Source: Liopterus haemorrhoidalis (Eukaryota; Arthropoda; Insecta; Coleoptera; Dytiscidae). Taken from it: a stretch of 64,000 bases of DNA. The number at the start of each line of letters is the position of its first letter. Position 1 is the first letter of the stretch. Below the pieces are notes generated by a model. That model was not told where the DNA came from. It saw nothing but the letters and a program-made list of their open reading frames with translations, and ran no database searches. Shown here piece by piece: positions 34,084 through 44,325 of the stretch. Location: NCBI GenBank assembly GCA_963971575.1, contig OZ020617.1, forward strand, positions 40,272,606 to 40,336,605. Direction: 5' to 3'. A program made the translations under genes and the position numbers.

Positions 34084-34245
34084 GACTTTAGTTAGTTGAA
34101 ATTTTTGGCTCACAGGAACAAAGGCTATTTAGGCGCAAATAGCCAACGCAGCCCATCTAAATGACTATAAAATCTCGAAATGTCAAAATCGGTATGATCA
34201 CAATACCTCCCTTATATATGTTGGCGGTCGTTAAAAAAGTCATAT
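34084..34245 (-). repeat. LINE-like 3' end joined to an F2 end
   Basis: 34084-34165 is the inverse of 21420-21500 (GGCGCAAATAGCC, GCAGCCCATCTAAATG). It runs directly into 34163-34245, the CGAAATGTCAAAATCGGTAT to CCCTTATATATGTTGGCGGT end of F2. The two sequences are also close neighbours near 21.3 kb, but in a different arrangement. Confidence 0.6.
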
Positions 34246-34343
34246 ATGTATGTAATGTTTCATAGTTGTCTGAAGTAGTAGTGCCGTTCACTCAACAGTC
34301 CAAGACTGTTGCTGAAATGGGCACGGACCTCTTTACTTCGGGT

Positions 34344-34559
34344 CAGTGGCGCACCCAGGATTTTTGTTCGGGGGGGGGGGAGACAAAATTATTTAAATTA
34401 TGAATAAGGTTCACACTTCTAAATTTCAAGTGATGATCTAAAAAAAAGTCCTCGCTTCGGAAATACAAAGAAAAGGTCCTCGTCTCTATTTTTAAAAATT
34501 TCTAGTGTGTTTTAATGTTTTTATTTTTATTTTCTTCCTTCTTGGGGGGGGGGGGACTG
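34344..34559. mobile_element. hAT-like MITE, CAGTGGCGCACCC, 8-bp TSD
   Basis: Starts CAGTGGCGCACCCAGGATTT; the right end is shortened to GGGGACTG. Flanks CTTCGGGT (34336-34343 and 34560-34567) are a perfect 8-bp duplication. It has one to two minisatellite units (AAGTGATGATCTAAAAAAAAG, 34425-34480). A fuller copy is at 37334. Confidence 0.85.
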
Positions 34560-34619
34560 CTTCGGGTATATAAAAGTTCAGGTCTCTAATTCTTAGAGTA
34601 AACACGAATGTTTTGCTTA

Positions 34620-34748
34620 GATATTAATATTAATTTATTTATTTTAATGAAGATGCGTTAATAATGAGGAACAGAAACATCCCTGTACTGTCAAGGATTC
34701 GAACTCAGGACTTGGCACGCGAAGCAGGGTCGTTATCCATTAAATTCC
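34620..34748 (-). repeat. SINE-like sequence with tRNA-type head
   Basis: The minus strand reads AATTTAATGGATAACGACCC, CTGCTTCGCGTGCC, then GAGTTCGAATCC (B box), followed by a body and an AAATAAATAAATT tail. It has the head-body-tail order of a SINE; target duplications are not clear. Confidence 0.55.
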
Positions 34749-34749
34749 T

Positions 34750-35246
34750 TATCACTTTTACAAATTAGTGTTATAAAATTAGTGTAACGTCAACATTTTC
34801 TTCGTAAATGACTTGCATGTATATTTTTTTAGTTTTCTTGATTGATAATTTATATTTTCATTGTTTATTTATCTTTGTCCATAAATTAAAAGATACAAAG
34901 ACGGTGATTCATGGTGATTTTATTAAAAACTACAAACCTAGTTATGAGTCAAATGAAGTGTAGAAGTCTGGTCCATTTGTTAGATACACTGATGTTACAT
35001 CACGTGGTCAACAAGATCGTTATTAGATGACTCATTGTGGTTTTAGACGTAATATATGTTTACACACTTTTTGTTAATATAAACACGAGGTGTTTAAGTA
35101 GTTGTTATTGAACCTTAGTAAACTTTAAATTCATTAAAATCATTACTTTTAGGATTTCGTAGATAAAACCAAGTAACCTTTCTATAGTTCACGAGACTTT
35201 ACGTGTCGATTAATCGACAGAGAACCACTAAACAAATATACGAGAG
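34750..35246. other. Unassigned stretch
   Basis: AT-rich, without a recognised gene or repeat edge, up to the MITE at 35247. Confidence 0.3.
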
Positions 35247-35539
35247 CAGAGCCGCAGTAAGGGGGGAGGGGGCGACGGCCTTGGGCGCACTAAGGAAAAG
35301 GGCGCTGACGGGCTTGACTAAGAGGCGCCATTGCGAAGGCGAGGACCTTTTTTTTACTCATCACTTGGATTTTGGGAGGTGATGACCTTTTTTTTGTCTC
35401 GTTACTTGGATTTTGAGAGGTGAGGACCTTTTTTTGGGTTGTTACTTGGATTTTGGGAGGTGAGGACCTTGTTTTTATTTGCCAAGGGCGCCAAAACACG
35501 GCTTTGCCCCTAGCGTAAGTTTTCCTTACTGCGGCTCTG
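35247..35539. mobile_element. hAT-like MITE inserted on the end of mariner copy 3
   Basis: CAGAGCCGCAGTAAGG at the left and CCTTACTGCGGCTCTG at the right are perfect 16-bp inverted repeats. Flanks TACGAGAG (35239-35246) and TACGAGGG (35540-35547) match at 7 of 8. The right-hand flank is the TA plus first six bases of the mariner TIR, so the insertion duplicated the mariner terminus. The centre holds about three 41-bp minisatellite units (GAGGACCTTTTTTT, TCACTTGGATTTTGGGAGG). Confidence 0.85.
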
Positions 35540-36802
35540 TACGAGGGCTACCATTTAAGTTTTTACAAAAACTACGAAAGAAATTTTTTTTTGGAACAAA
35601 CTTTTTTATTGCTTTTCAAAATATTCGCTTTTAAGATTTAATCACTTTTGCATGCATTTAAACCAATTCTCGAAACATTTTTTATATTCTGAAGTTGGTA
35701 TCTCAAAAACATGGTTTTCGAAGGGTTCAACAGCTTCTTGAGGTAATGAAAATCGCGGTCCACTCATTTTTGTTTAACATTGGGGACCAAAAAAAGTCGT
35801 TAGGGGATAAATCAGATGAATACGGGCAATGAGACATTAATTCGATGTTTTGCTCCTTCAAATAATCCATTGTTTGACGTGCTGTGTGGGAGCTTGCATT
35901 GTCATGATGAAGAATGATGCGTCGTTTTTGGTTGATTTTCCTGATTTTGTCGATAATTTTTGGCAAACATATTGTTATATACCATTCAGCATTAACTGTT
36001 ACCCGATCCTCTGAAGGAATGGTAGCGGTACAACCGAATAAACAAGCGATCATTTTCTTGGAAGTGCTTTGCGAACGAACAACTTTTGTGGGTTTCGGTT
36101 CAACTTGGAAGACCCAAACAGTAGATTGTTGCTTAGTTTCTGGTTCATAATAAATCTAAGTTTCGTCACCTGTAACGATGTTGTATACGGATTTTGCAGT
36201 GTCTAGGTTGATTTTTTTTAGCATTCCCTTACACCAATCGAGCTTTTTTTGAGCTTCGGTCAAATTATGCGGAATGCATCGGGAGCAGTTCTTTTTTACA
36301 GCTAAATGTTCATTAAAAATGAAATGTATTGCAGTCTGCGATATGCCAAAGGATGCCTCTATCTCACGGTAAGTCACATGCCGATCTTCTTAAATCATTT
36401 TGCGCACAGCATTGATGTTTTTTTGAATCACAACCGATTTTGGTCGACCTTCACGAGATTCATTACTGACGGACGCACGACCACGACGAAATTCTGCAAA
36501 CCAACAGTCTTTTCTAATGGTGCTTCATTACCAAAAGTTGAACGAAGCGAATCTATGCATTGTTGTTGAGTTAGGCCTTTACTAAAATCGTAAAAAATCC
36601 ATCCAACGAAAACCTTCATGAGTAATATCCATTTTTTCACTTGTTTATTTTAAAAGCTCACTGCCAACAGGCTACTCGGTCAATTTATAAGCTGCCACTG
36701 ATTTCACAGTAACAAATGTCAAATTTTACGAATATAGTAATGACACATTTCAATATTGCCATTTAGTGGTCGTTTGTAAAAACATAAAAGGTAACCCTCG
36801 TA
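35540..36802 (-). pseudogene. mariner family A, copy 3 (best-bounded)
   Basis: About 1.26 kb with both ends present: TACGAGGGCTACC at the left, GGTAACCCTCGTA at the right, TA on each side. The minus-strand gene runs from about 36640 to 35700. Visible blocks are FYDFSKGLTQQQCIDSLRST, NEAPLEKTV, TYREIEASFGISQTAI, HLAVKKNCSRC, WCKGMLKKINLD, VTGDET (first catalytic Asp), VNAEWYITICL, RRIILHHDNASSHTARQT (second Asp) and YSSDLSPNDFF (third Asp, 34 residues on). Stops and frameshifts break it in at least four places, for example after GDET and near KMI. All three catalytic residues are still visible. It is inactive, but copies 1-3 could be used to define the family. Confidence 0.9.
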
Positions 36803-36946
36803 TGTGTTTTTGGTGGTCATACCTACAATACCCTAAAAACCGTCATTTAATTGTTCGATAGGCTCCTAAATAGCGTTCTCCCCCCTATGCCACTGAAGCT
36901 TAAGTACTTTTGAAAAAATTAAATTTCATGCCCCTACCACTGCCCT

Positions 36947-37250
36947 CAGTGGTTCCCAACCGGTGGTGCCGGCACCCCCAGGGGTGCGGGAAAGTATTTT
37001 GAGGGGTGCGAGACGATTTATAGAAATTTATAATGTTGAACCGCTGAATGCCACATCAATTAATTTGATCAATTTTAAAGAAATCTTCATGCGATTTACT
37101 TTTTTTTTTGCTCTTCACTTTTTATTTTGATCAATTTGTTATATAAATATGACTCAACTGAAAAAATCTGAACACATTTTTTATGGGGGTGCGGGAGCTT
37201 ATTTTCACATTCAAAGGGGTGCTCACCACAAAAAAGGTTGGGAACCACTG
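36947..37250. mobile_element. hAT-like MITE, CAGTGGTTCCCAACC ends
   Basis: CAGTGGTTCCCAACCGGTGG and GGTTGGGAACCACTG are near-perfect inverted ends, with GGGGTGCGG repeated on both sides. There is a weak minisatellite trace (TTTTGCTCTTCACTTTTTAT, about 37096). No target duplication is obvious. Confidence 0.8.
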
Positions 37251-37333
37251 ATGTAGGGTGTTAAATTAAAACTTTAATATTTACATTAACAGGTGAAAAG
37301 TGATTTTTAAAATATTGTTCATTTTTACAAGAT

Positions 37334-37580
37334 CAGTGGCGCACCCAGGGATAGGGACCGCCCCCCACCCCCTCCCCTAAGAAGGAAGGAAATAAAAATA
37401 AAAACACACAAACACACTAGAAAATTTTTAAAATAGTGATGAGGACCTTTTTTTTAGGTCGTCACTTGTATTTTAGAAGTGAGGACCTTTTTTTAGGTCA
37501 TCACTTTATATTTTCATAATTTAAATAATTTTGTCTTCCGACCCCCCTCCCCCCGACAAAAATTCCTGGGTGCGCCACTA
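37334..37580. mobile_element. hAT-like MITE, second CAGTGGCGCACCC copy
   Basis: CAGTGGCGCACCCAGGGAT to ATTCCTGGGTGCGCCACTA. Flanks TACAAGAT and GACAAGAT match at 7 of 8. It holds two minisatellite units (GAGGACCTTTTTTTTAGGTC, GTCACTTGTATTTTAGAAGT). It is inverted relative to the copy at 34344. Confidence 0.85.
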
Positions 37581-37805
37581 GACAAGATTGTAGGAACAAT
37601 CAACTTTTAAAACTTTTGGAACTTTTTTATTCTATTAATTTAATTTTGACATATGTCATTCGTTTCCATGGTTTCATTGTTGCAATTTTAAATTTTGACA
37701 TTCCAACGTGAAAAATTAAATAACCCAAGCAAGGTCCCTTTCCGTGACAACCTAAAAGAACGAAATTCCCATTTAGTTCCGCCTAACCGTTTGGAACAGA
37801 CTGTA

Positions 37806-38283
37806 ATTAACTAACATTTCAAGATTTTGATGGATCTCCACGAATTGAGGTCCCTACATAACGTTTTGACTATTTTTAGCATGATGTCTGTCGGTCTGTC
37901 TGTCCGTCCGTCTGTCTGTCTGTCCGTCTGTCTGTGTACACGTGCAGAACAAATTCGGCTGAAAGGATTTTTATGAAACTTCATATTTAACCTTCTGCCA
38001 GCAATGGCATGAGTTGATCAACTTTTGGTAAAAATCGGTTGACTAAAAATGGGAGTTTACTCGTGTCGATTTTAAGATTTTTGTGAATATTTCACAACAG
38101 AAAAATATTTCGAAAAAATTTATTGAACAAAAGTTGCTATAAAAGTAATAACTAATAACTTTTGTTTGAGACATTTTTTGATAAAACGAAAACTTTCGAA
38201 TAATTTCTGTAAAATTTTTCGAATTTTTTTTTAAGTCTCAATTTTTTCATACTTATATGTAACGTTTCCATGGTCATGATAAA
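37806..38283 (+). repeat. Repeat family F2, copy 3
   Basis: Begins inside the F2 5' part (TTTCAAGATTTTGATGGATC), has (GTCT)n at 37884-37936, GTGTACACGTGCAGAACAAA, and runs to ACGTTTCCATGGTCATGATA, where it meets a minus-strand F1 copy. Confidence 0.7.
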
Positions 38284-38619
38284 TAATATGTCTGAATTTC
38301 TTCAGATTTTTAGTTTAAACCATCTGGGCTACAGGGTGTGGGACAAACATTTTTTTGCACAATTTAGGCAAAAATCCCGTCTAAATAATTTATTTTGCAA
38401 AAATAAAATTTTGATAGTTAATCTACGTATTAAGGAATTTCATTTGATACCCTACTCAGAATTTTAAAAAAATATATATTTTTTTCGATGAGCAAATATT
38501 TGTTTATATTTTTAGGGGGATATGTTTTAGTATATTTCCTATGTGCGGGCCAAAGAATTGCATAAGCATGCCTAATTACAACTCTCTAGGTTTAGCCGTT
38601 AGGCTACAATTTTTACCGA

Positions 38620-38650
<31 letters not shown>

Positions 38651-38720
38651 TACAGAGACAGACAGACGACAAAATGACGATATAAGGGTTTTTTGGTCAT
38701 ACCTACAAAACCCTAAAAAT
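38284..38720 (-). repeat. Repeat family F1, copy c (partial)
   Basis: Covers the F1 5' half only: GGGCTACAGGGTGTGGGACA, TTTAGGGGGATATG, CTAGGTTTAGCCGTTAGGCT, (CAGA)n at 38620-38672, and the end TTGGTCATACCTACAAAACC. A separate plus-strand F1 3' end lies at about 38750-38806. The frames at 38270 and 38541 are shadows of the repeat. Confidence 0.7.
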
Positions 38721-38965
38721 GACCCACATATGTTCCTACAATTTGTTATCACTTGCTAAATACCTACAAATCCCTCAAATATGTAATAATTCACACTTCA
38801 AATTCATTTTTTATTCTAATTAATATAAGTTAGTAAAACTAAAATCATAATGATAATCGCTAATGCCTGTTGGACAAGGTACTTGAAGAGGGAAGTAAAA
38901 ATTGTTAAACCCATGATTTAATTTGTTCAATGAGGAAAGTTTGTAACGCTCGTTGTTTTTTACAG

Positions 38966-39134
38966 TTCCCTAGTCCGTCTCTGTGGTGTTGTTGGAAGCC
39001 TTACATGCGCAGGAAACCCGACGGAGATGTTCCGAGGAGATCGGACACATCCTATTACCTTCCGTCCACTGGACTGGGTCATCACTGTTACAGGATTAAA
39101 TCCCGACAAGGATTCACTCTCTCAACAATCTCCG
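38966..39134 (+). CDS. Candidate single exon of an unknown gene
   Basis: A 169-bp block with clearly higher GC than its flanks follows a good acceptor, CGTTGTTTTTTACAG (to 38965), and ends before a possible donor, GTCTAG at 39135. After one leading base it is open for 56 codons: SLVRLCGVVGSLTCAGNPTE, then MFRGDRTHPITFRPLDWVIT, then VTGLNPDKDSLSQQSP. If not spliced it stops at TAG (39138). The composition (two Cys, mixed hydrophobic, no low complexity) looks protein-like. I do not recognise the family. An exon captured or stranded among repeats, or a transposon fragment, are both possible. The 129-codon frame at 38930-39319 is in another phase. Confidence 0.35.
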
Positions 39135-39780
39135 GTCTAGTTACCATATTGTCAACTATATTTTACTTAACACGCGACGCAAATTTAATGATAATTTTCA
39201 GATTGCACATAAGTGAGATGCGTCCATTGATCAAACTAATTTGGTTCGTTAATTTTAATTACCCGTATTACTGTATTCATTATTCCAAAAAATGGAATCA
39301 TCTGTTGCAATTATGTTAACTTTCATTTATGTCAGAAAATGTTATATAATTTTACAAATAATGACTGGTCAGCGTGGACAGCTATACTATATCACAAAGT
39401 TCCTGGGTTCAAATACTGGGTTCAGCATGGATGTGTAATGTTTCCTGTAAAGCGTCTTTTTAAGAGCTGCACGAATGGTTAACTAACCAATATCATTTGC
39501 ATTTATAGAAAATGTTGCACAAAATTTGTTAAAGGTATTAATCTGAATCAACAAGAACTCAAAAAGGGCGTGTTTCATTATGCAGCTCAAAAACTAGTAT
39601 GCATCTCAGAACTGCTCTGCTCTAACATCACAGCTGCTAACATTTGATTGCAGAACTACATGGAATAAAAGAACGTTTTACTACTGGCTGCAAAGAATTA
39701 TAACCTAATAAAGTACATAAAGTCTAATTTCATAACAACAACTTACTTTCCTCAACGTTTTCTATTAAATACGTAATATT

Positions 39781-40910
39781 CAGACCAATTCTGTAACTCA
39801 TTTACTTTGATCATAGTAACTAAATGTGTCACTATGAGCAAGGTCAGTTACTATCATAGTAACTTTGGGGTATTTCGTATTCCGTAAGACAAAAGTTACT
39901 ACAATATTTAGTAACATGTTACTATAAAAGTTCCTATCATAGTAACTACCAAATGCTGATGTTTATAAGTAATAACTTAGTTCTTATGAAGATAAAAATG
40001 GCGGACATTTGATTTTAAGTGTAATTTTTAGATATAATAGAAAATGGAGAGGGTTAGTAAAAAAAATTATATAAATTAAATATATATAAAATATGTATGT
40101 ATGAGTGTAGGTTTATATTGCAGGATATGAAATACACATCAAAAAATCTTTTCCAATTCCTCATTTTTAATATGAGTCTTTTTTTAAATTATTTAAAAAA
40201 AATAGTTTTTGTTTTTAAAAAAATTAACAAAAGTTCTATTCAGTGACGCAAAAATAATTTCATGAGGTGGGAGGGTTATAAAATGAGACGAATGGAAGTA
40301 ATGACAAAACAAGGAAAATGTATCGAAGTAATAAAAAATCCAGCTTCATGGGAGGTTCTAACCCGCAAATCCCACCCGCCTGCGCCACTGGATCTATTGT
40401 CGAGAATTTGTCTTTGCATCCCGTTTTTCTTTTTTAATTTCTCCACTAATTTTGTTTTTTTTTAAATATTTTATAAATGTATATAGGTATTATCTCTCTC
40501 ATTTTGTAATACGTAACTAACAAGGAAAGTTCATTTTTTATGTTGTATATTGACAATACATTTATATATATACAATATATACATATTATCAAAGTATTGG
40601 TTCATACGGATACGCCAAAGTCTGTTTACACCACAATAGTCACTAAAGTTACCAGATCTAGTTTCGTATTACAAATTGAGACGGATTATACCATAATATA
40701 TATTATATAGCAACAAAATAATGTAAACAATACAATATTTTGACATTTTTAACCTCAACTGTCATCTGTATACCACCAATGCGCATGCGTGTTGCGCTTC
40801 TGTAACTAACTTCATTCTTTTCTCAATAACTGTCACTAAGATATAACTTTCATAGCGACGTCACTACAGTTGGATATTGCAGAATACGAAAAATGTTAAA
40901 GTACTATTAG
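39781..40910. repeat. Partial MITE and larger TIR-like block
   Basis: 39781-39860 is one end of the CAGACCAATTCTGTAACT MITE (compare 40933). Beyond it, GTATTTCGTATTCCG (about 39870) and CAGAATACGAAAAATG (about 40882) are loosely inverted, hinting at an element of about 1 kb with an AT-rich interior. The edges are uncertain. Confidence 0.4.
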
Positions 40911-40932
40911 AAACACTATAAAAGTTACCATT

Positions 40933-41088
40933 CAGACCAATTCTGTAACTCAGTACTATGATCATAGTAAGTAAATTTGCCACTATGAGCAAAGTCAGTT
41001 ACTATCAGAATGAAAGTCATTATACTTTTTATAATATTTTATCTTGTAGTAACGTTACTACACAGTAATTTTTTACAGAATTGATCTG
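40933..41088. mobile_element. MITE CAGACCAATTCTGTAA, uninterrupted copy
   Basis: Ends CAGACCAATTCTGTAA and TTACAGAATTGATCTG; ATT on both sides. It is 156 bp and matches the split copy at 9758-10487, showing what that copy looked like before the foldback element entered. Confidence 0.75.
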
Positions 41089-41100
41089 ATTATTAAATAA

Positions 41101-41345
41101 ATATTCTTTTACTTCTTCTTCTGGTGCCCTATCCGCTTAACGAATGTTGGTCATTCTAGGTACCATAGTTTTATTGACAGCATCATGATGGTTGCGTCCC
41201 ATAGAGTGCTTTTCCCACAAGATCAGGCCAGTGACGTCAACTATGATACCCAGAATGATCAATATTCTTTTACTTCTTCTTCTGGTGCCCCATCCGCTTA
41301 GAGAATGTTGATCATTCTGGGTATCATAGTTTTATTGACAGCACC
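41101..41345. repeat. Tandem pair of a CTTCTTCTTCTGGTGCC repeat
   Basis: ATATTCTTTTACTTCTTCTT and CTGGTGCCCTATCCGCTTA occur at 41101 and again at 41262, a spacing of 161 bp. Between them GTATCATAG/CTATGATACC inversions occur. It resembles the 3' part of an insect SINE, but no promoter boxes are visible. Confidence 0.5.
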
Positions 41346-41383
41346 ACGAAATAGGTCTATTGAAGGCGTACCGTAGTGTACTT

Positions 41384-42208
41384 TTCCCACGAGATCAAGC
41401 CAGTGACGTCATCTGCGCAGAAACCAAATTTCATATAGTCGCTTCGTTACTAAGCAACGGACGTAGAACCGGTTACCAACTATATTGGGTACATTCGATT
41501 TGACGCTCCGACCGTTCCGAGCACGCTCTGTACACTCAAACGTGTTCGATTTGACGCTCGGAGTACAGTCAATTGCATTCGTTTTGCGATCGAGCGAGCA
41601 TTTAGAGTGCGCTCTATGTGTTCGGGGTTTTAAGACCGAGCATATGGAGTATGGCGGGAAAGAAATGAAAGTTTAAAATTAAATTATAAATAAAATAAAA
41701 ATAATAGCCTTAGACAAATAACAATAGACAAATAATATTGTTATTTGTGTATGGCTACAGAGTACGGCCATTTTATGTATTTGTGATGTTCTGTAAACAG
41801 CAAAAAAATTATTAAAATACACCGTGCATAAAATTAAATTGGAAAAAATTCATTAAATTAATTCATTAATTATTATTTAATTTTTAATTAATTTTATTTC
41901 TTCATCATTGAAAAAGAAATCAACGAAAAACCGAGGTACATAATTTTGATTCATGACTGACGTGAACTAATCTGACAGTAAAAACGCCGCCTAAAATTGT
42001 AGGGTTAGATTTTATAAACATTACGTCACAAGAACGCTCGCTCCGTTAGTTCTCTATTCATGACGTCACCATCAACTGTTCGCTCAGCGCTCGCTCTACT
42101 CTGTACAACTCGAATGCACCCATTGCGATTGGTTTGACGTCATTATTTGGCGCATATACGATTACATTCCTAGCCTGATATTGTGGGAAAAGCACTCCAC
42201 CACTGTTT
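41384..42208. mobile_element. MITE, GTGCTTTTCCCAC ends
   Basis: TACTTTTCCCACGAGATCAA at the left pairs with the complement of ATATTGTGGGAAAAGCACTC at the right. Internally ATTCGATTTGACGCTC is repeated. A shorter relative is at 57220-57400, and a single end near 41206. The 63-codon frame is not convincing. Confidence 0.6.
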
Positions 42209-42476
42209 TTTCAGACACGAAGACCTTCATTTATTTACCTGGCTCTTTATTACCCTGTATGATAAACACCCGACCTGATAATTCTTTTATATATGTCAAA
42301 AACAAGACATTTATAAAATAAAATCGCCAACTTGTAACGTGCAGTACGCATGCGTGCAATCAAAGTGGCATTTTCAAAAGAGCTGCAAATATGATGGGCA
42401 GTTGCAGCTGTATCTGCTGAGAGATGCAAAAAGGAAATGTTTATTTACATCTGAGTTTGAATGAAAAAGGATAAAA

Positions 42477-43480
42477 TTGATGTGAAGTGTGAATTTTCAC
42501 ACATTGCACGGTTTCGCAGGTATATAATAAGTGAAGGTGGCATGCTGAGTGTGTAGGGCAAATTTTGCTTTGTAGTAATCACGGCAAAATGAACGATATT
42601 TTAAAAATCATTTATCGTCTGTTAATCTAAGAGCTTTAAAAACAATGTTTATAGTAAAATATTTTTTTGTTAATTTTAATTCGAATACCTAATACCAATA
42701 TTTAGGTTTCTAAATATGTGCAGTATTGGTAGTTTTAAGTCATATGCTCGGCTCCTCTGGTTTCGTATACATGACACAGAATGAAAATATAATTCCAACA
42801 ATTCCAACTGGTTATTAAATTTACGCTCTTAAAAATTAAATGCAACTTTTGCCAAAATATAACTAGAATTTTGACAAAATAATTTAAACAAAATAAAACT
42901 GGAAAAAAAAACAAACAATAAAATTGTCTCCTCTGCTCGGGACCGAACCTTAGTTTGCTGCGTAGCAAGCGAGCAAGCTAACCATTAGACCAGGATACGC
43001 CTTCTAGTATAGTGTGTTACATAACTGTAACTTTTGTACATCGTCAACCAAAAAACACAAAAAATGCGTTATTTTCCGAAAACATAATCTGATCAAAAAT
43101 TCCTGTTGTACTATTCCGGTTCACACCAATGTACATTAATTAGAATTTTTGCAAATTTTAGTCCTCTATAAACTGTGGGACAACCTTTTTTTTCGTACTA
43201 AGGTCTTTCATTTGATACCCTACTTAGAATTTTAAAAATTATATTTTTTCGATGAGCACATATTTGTTTATATTTTTAGGATATGTTTTTTAGATGTTTT
43301 AGTATTTTTCCTATGTGCGGGTCAAAGCGTTGTATAAACATACCAAATTTCAACTCTCTAGGTTTAGTCGTTGGGCTACAATTTTTACCAAACAGACAGA
43401 CAGACAGACATACAGACAGACATATGGACAGAATGACGGTAAAAGGGTTTTTTGGTCATACCTACAAAACTCTGAAAAGG
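42477..43480 (-). repeat. Repeat family F1, copy d
   Basis: Full-length minus-strand copy from GATGTGAAGTGTGAATTTTC to GGTCATACCTACAAAACTCT, with (CAGA)n at about 43393-43420. Its tRNA-like module is the most tRNA-like of the set: minus-strand A box TGGTCTAATGGT (42981-42992) and B box GGTTCGGTCCC (42939-42949). The frames at 43283 and 43315 are repeat shadows. Confidence 0.75.
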
Positions 43481-43499
43481 GAAATCTAAATTATCTAAC

Positions 43500-43765
43500 T
43501 GAGCAAAAAAAGGAATTCTAAAAAATTTGACGAATAAGGAAAAGGAACTTCATAAGCAAAATTAAAAAAAAGGATATTCAAAAAATCTGACGACCAAAAA
43601 ATTCAAAATCCAATAAATTTTACCAGCAAAAAAAAAGGGATAAAGCAGAACCGCAAAAGAGCAAGCTAAAGAAAAGGAAACGCAAAGGATCTGAAGAGTA
43701 AAAGAAAAAGAGCAAAAAAAAGGAGCTACAGAAGTTCTGACCAGCAAAAAAAGGATATGGCTGCA
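43500..43765. repeat. Degenerate A-rich tandem array
   Basis: Irregular units such as GAGCAAAAAAAGGAATTCT, CTGACGACCAAAAAATTC and CTGACCAGCAAAAAAAGGAT. The GAGCAAAAAAAAGG word also appears in the MITE minisatellite. No flanking TIRs are seen. Confidence 0.55.
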
Positions 43766-43974
43766 CATAAAGGTACATTTATGCGCAGGCAGGATCTAGG
43801 CTGGATCTATTGGACATGATTGGTATACACGATACCTAGATAGACCTGGCATGATTGACAAGAATATTATGTGTAAGACACGTGATGATTTTGGGAGAAA
43901 ATAGATTATAAAGAGGATCTTGGAAGTAAGATTGAATATTTGTTAATCAATGGGAAGATCTCACAAAAATGGAG

Positions 43975-44131
43975 ATTATTATTATTATTTTATGCCAGGG
44001 GGGCGAGCTCCTACACCTGGATGAGTGATGAATGATTGTGAAAATGGGAGTAATGTAAACATATTATTTTCGCCCGAATAATACCTATCACCAACGGAGA
44101 ATCCAACCAGCAGACTCACAATTCAGATTGT
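43975..44131 (-). repeat. 5'-truncated SINE with 13-bp TSD
   Basis: Minus-strand relative of the SINE at 24298: GGTTGGATTCTCCGTTGGTG, ATTATTCGGGCGAAAATAAT, CATCCAGGTGTAGGAGCTCG, tail of ATAATAAT. Flanked by CACAAAAATGGAG (43962-43974) and CATAAAAATGGAG (44132-44144). The A-box half is missing. Confidence 0.8.
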
Positions 44132-44249
44132 CATAAAAATGGAGAGATAGAAAGATAAAAGATCAATACTTCGAGATTAAAGTATTAAAGAAGCGAGGCT
44201 GAATCGATCCTTAAACCAATTAGGAAATTGAAAATTTTTAAGTGTAGTT

Positions 44250-44325
44250 TGAGGTTTGAACCCGCATTCCTGTGTTCCGAGGCAAATATCTTACCACAGA
44301 ACCACGTCAGCTTTTTCTCTTTTAC
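44250..44325 (-). repeat. tRNA-like sequence, probably SINE-derived
   Basis: The minus strand reads AGCTGACGTGGTTCTGTGGTAAG, near TGCGGGTTCAAACCTC. The A and B boxes are tRNA-like, but the acceptor arm does not pair, so it is not called a tRNA gene. Confidence 0.4.

Noticed and set aside
42935..42995. A tRNA gene on the minus strand
   Set aside because: A and B boxes are good, but the sequence lies at the module position of family F1 and no complete cloverleaf with paired acceptor arm could be drawn.
44250..44325. A second tRNA gene candidate
   Set aside because: Promoter boxes present but acceptor ends do not pair; more likely a SINE head.
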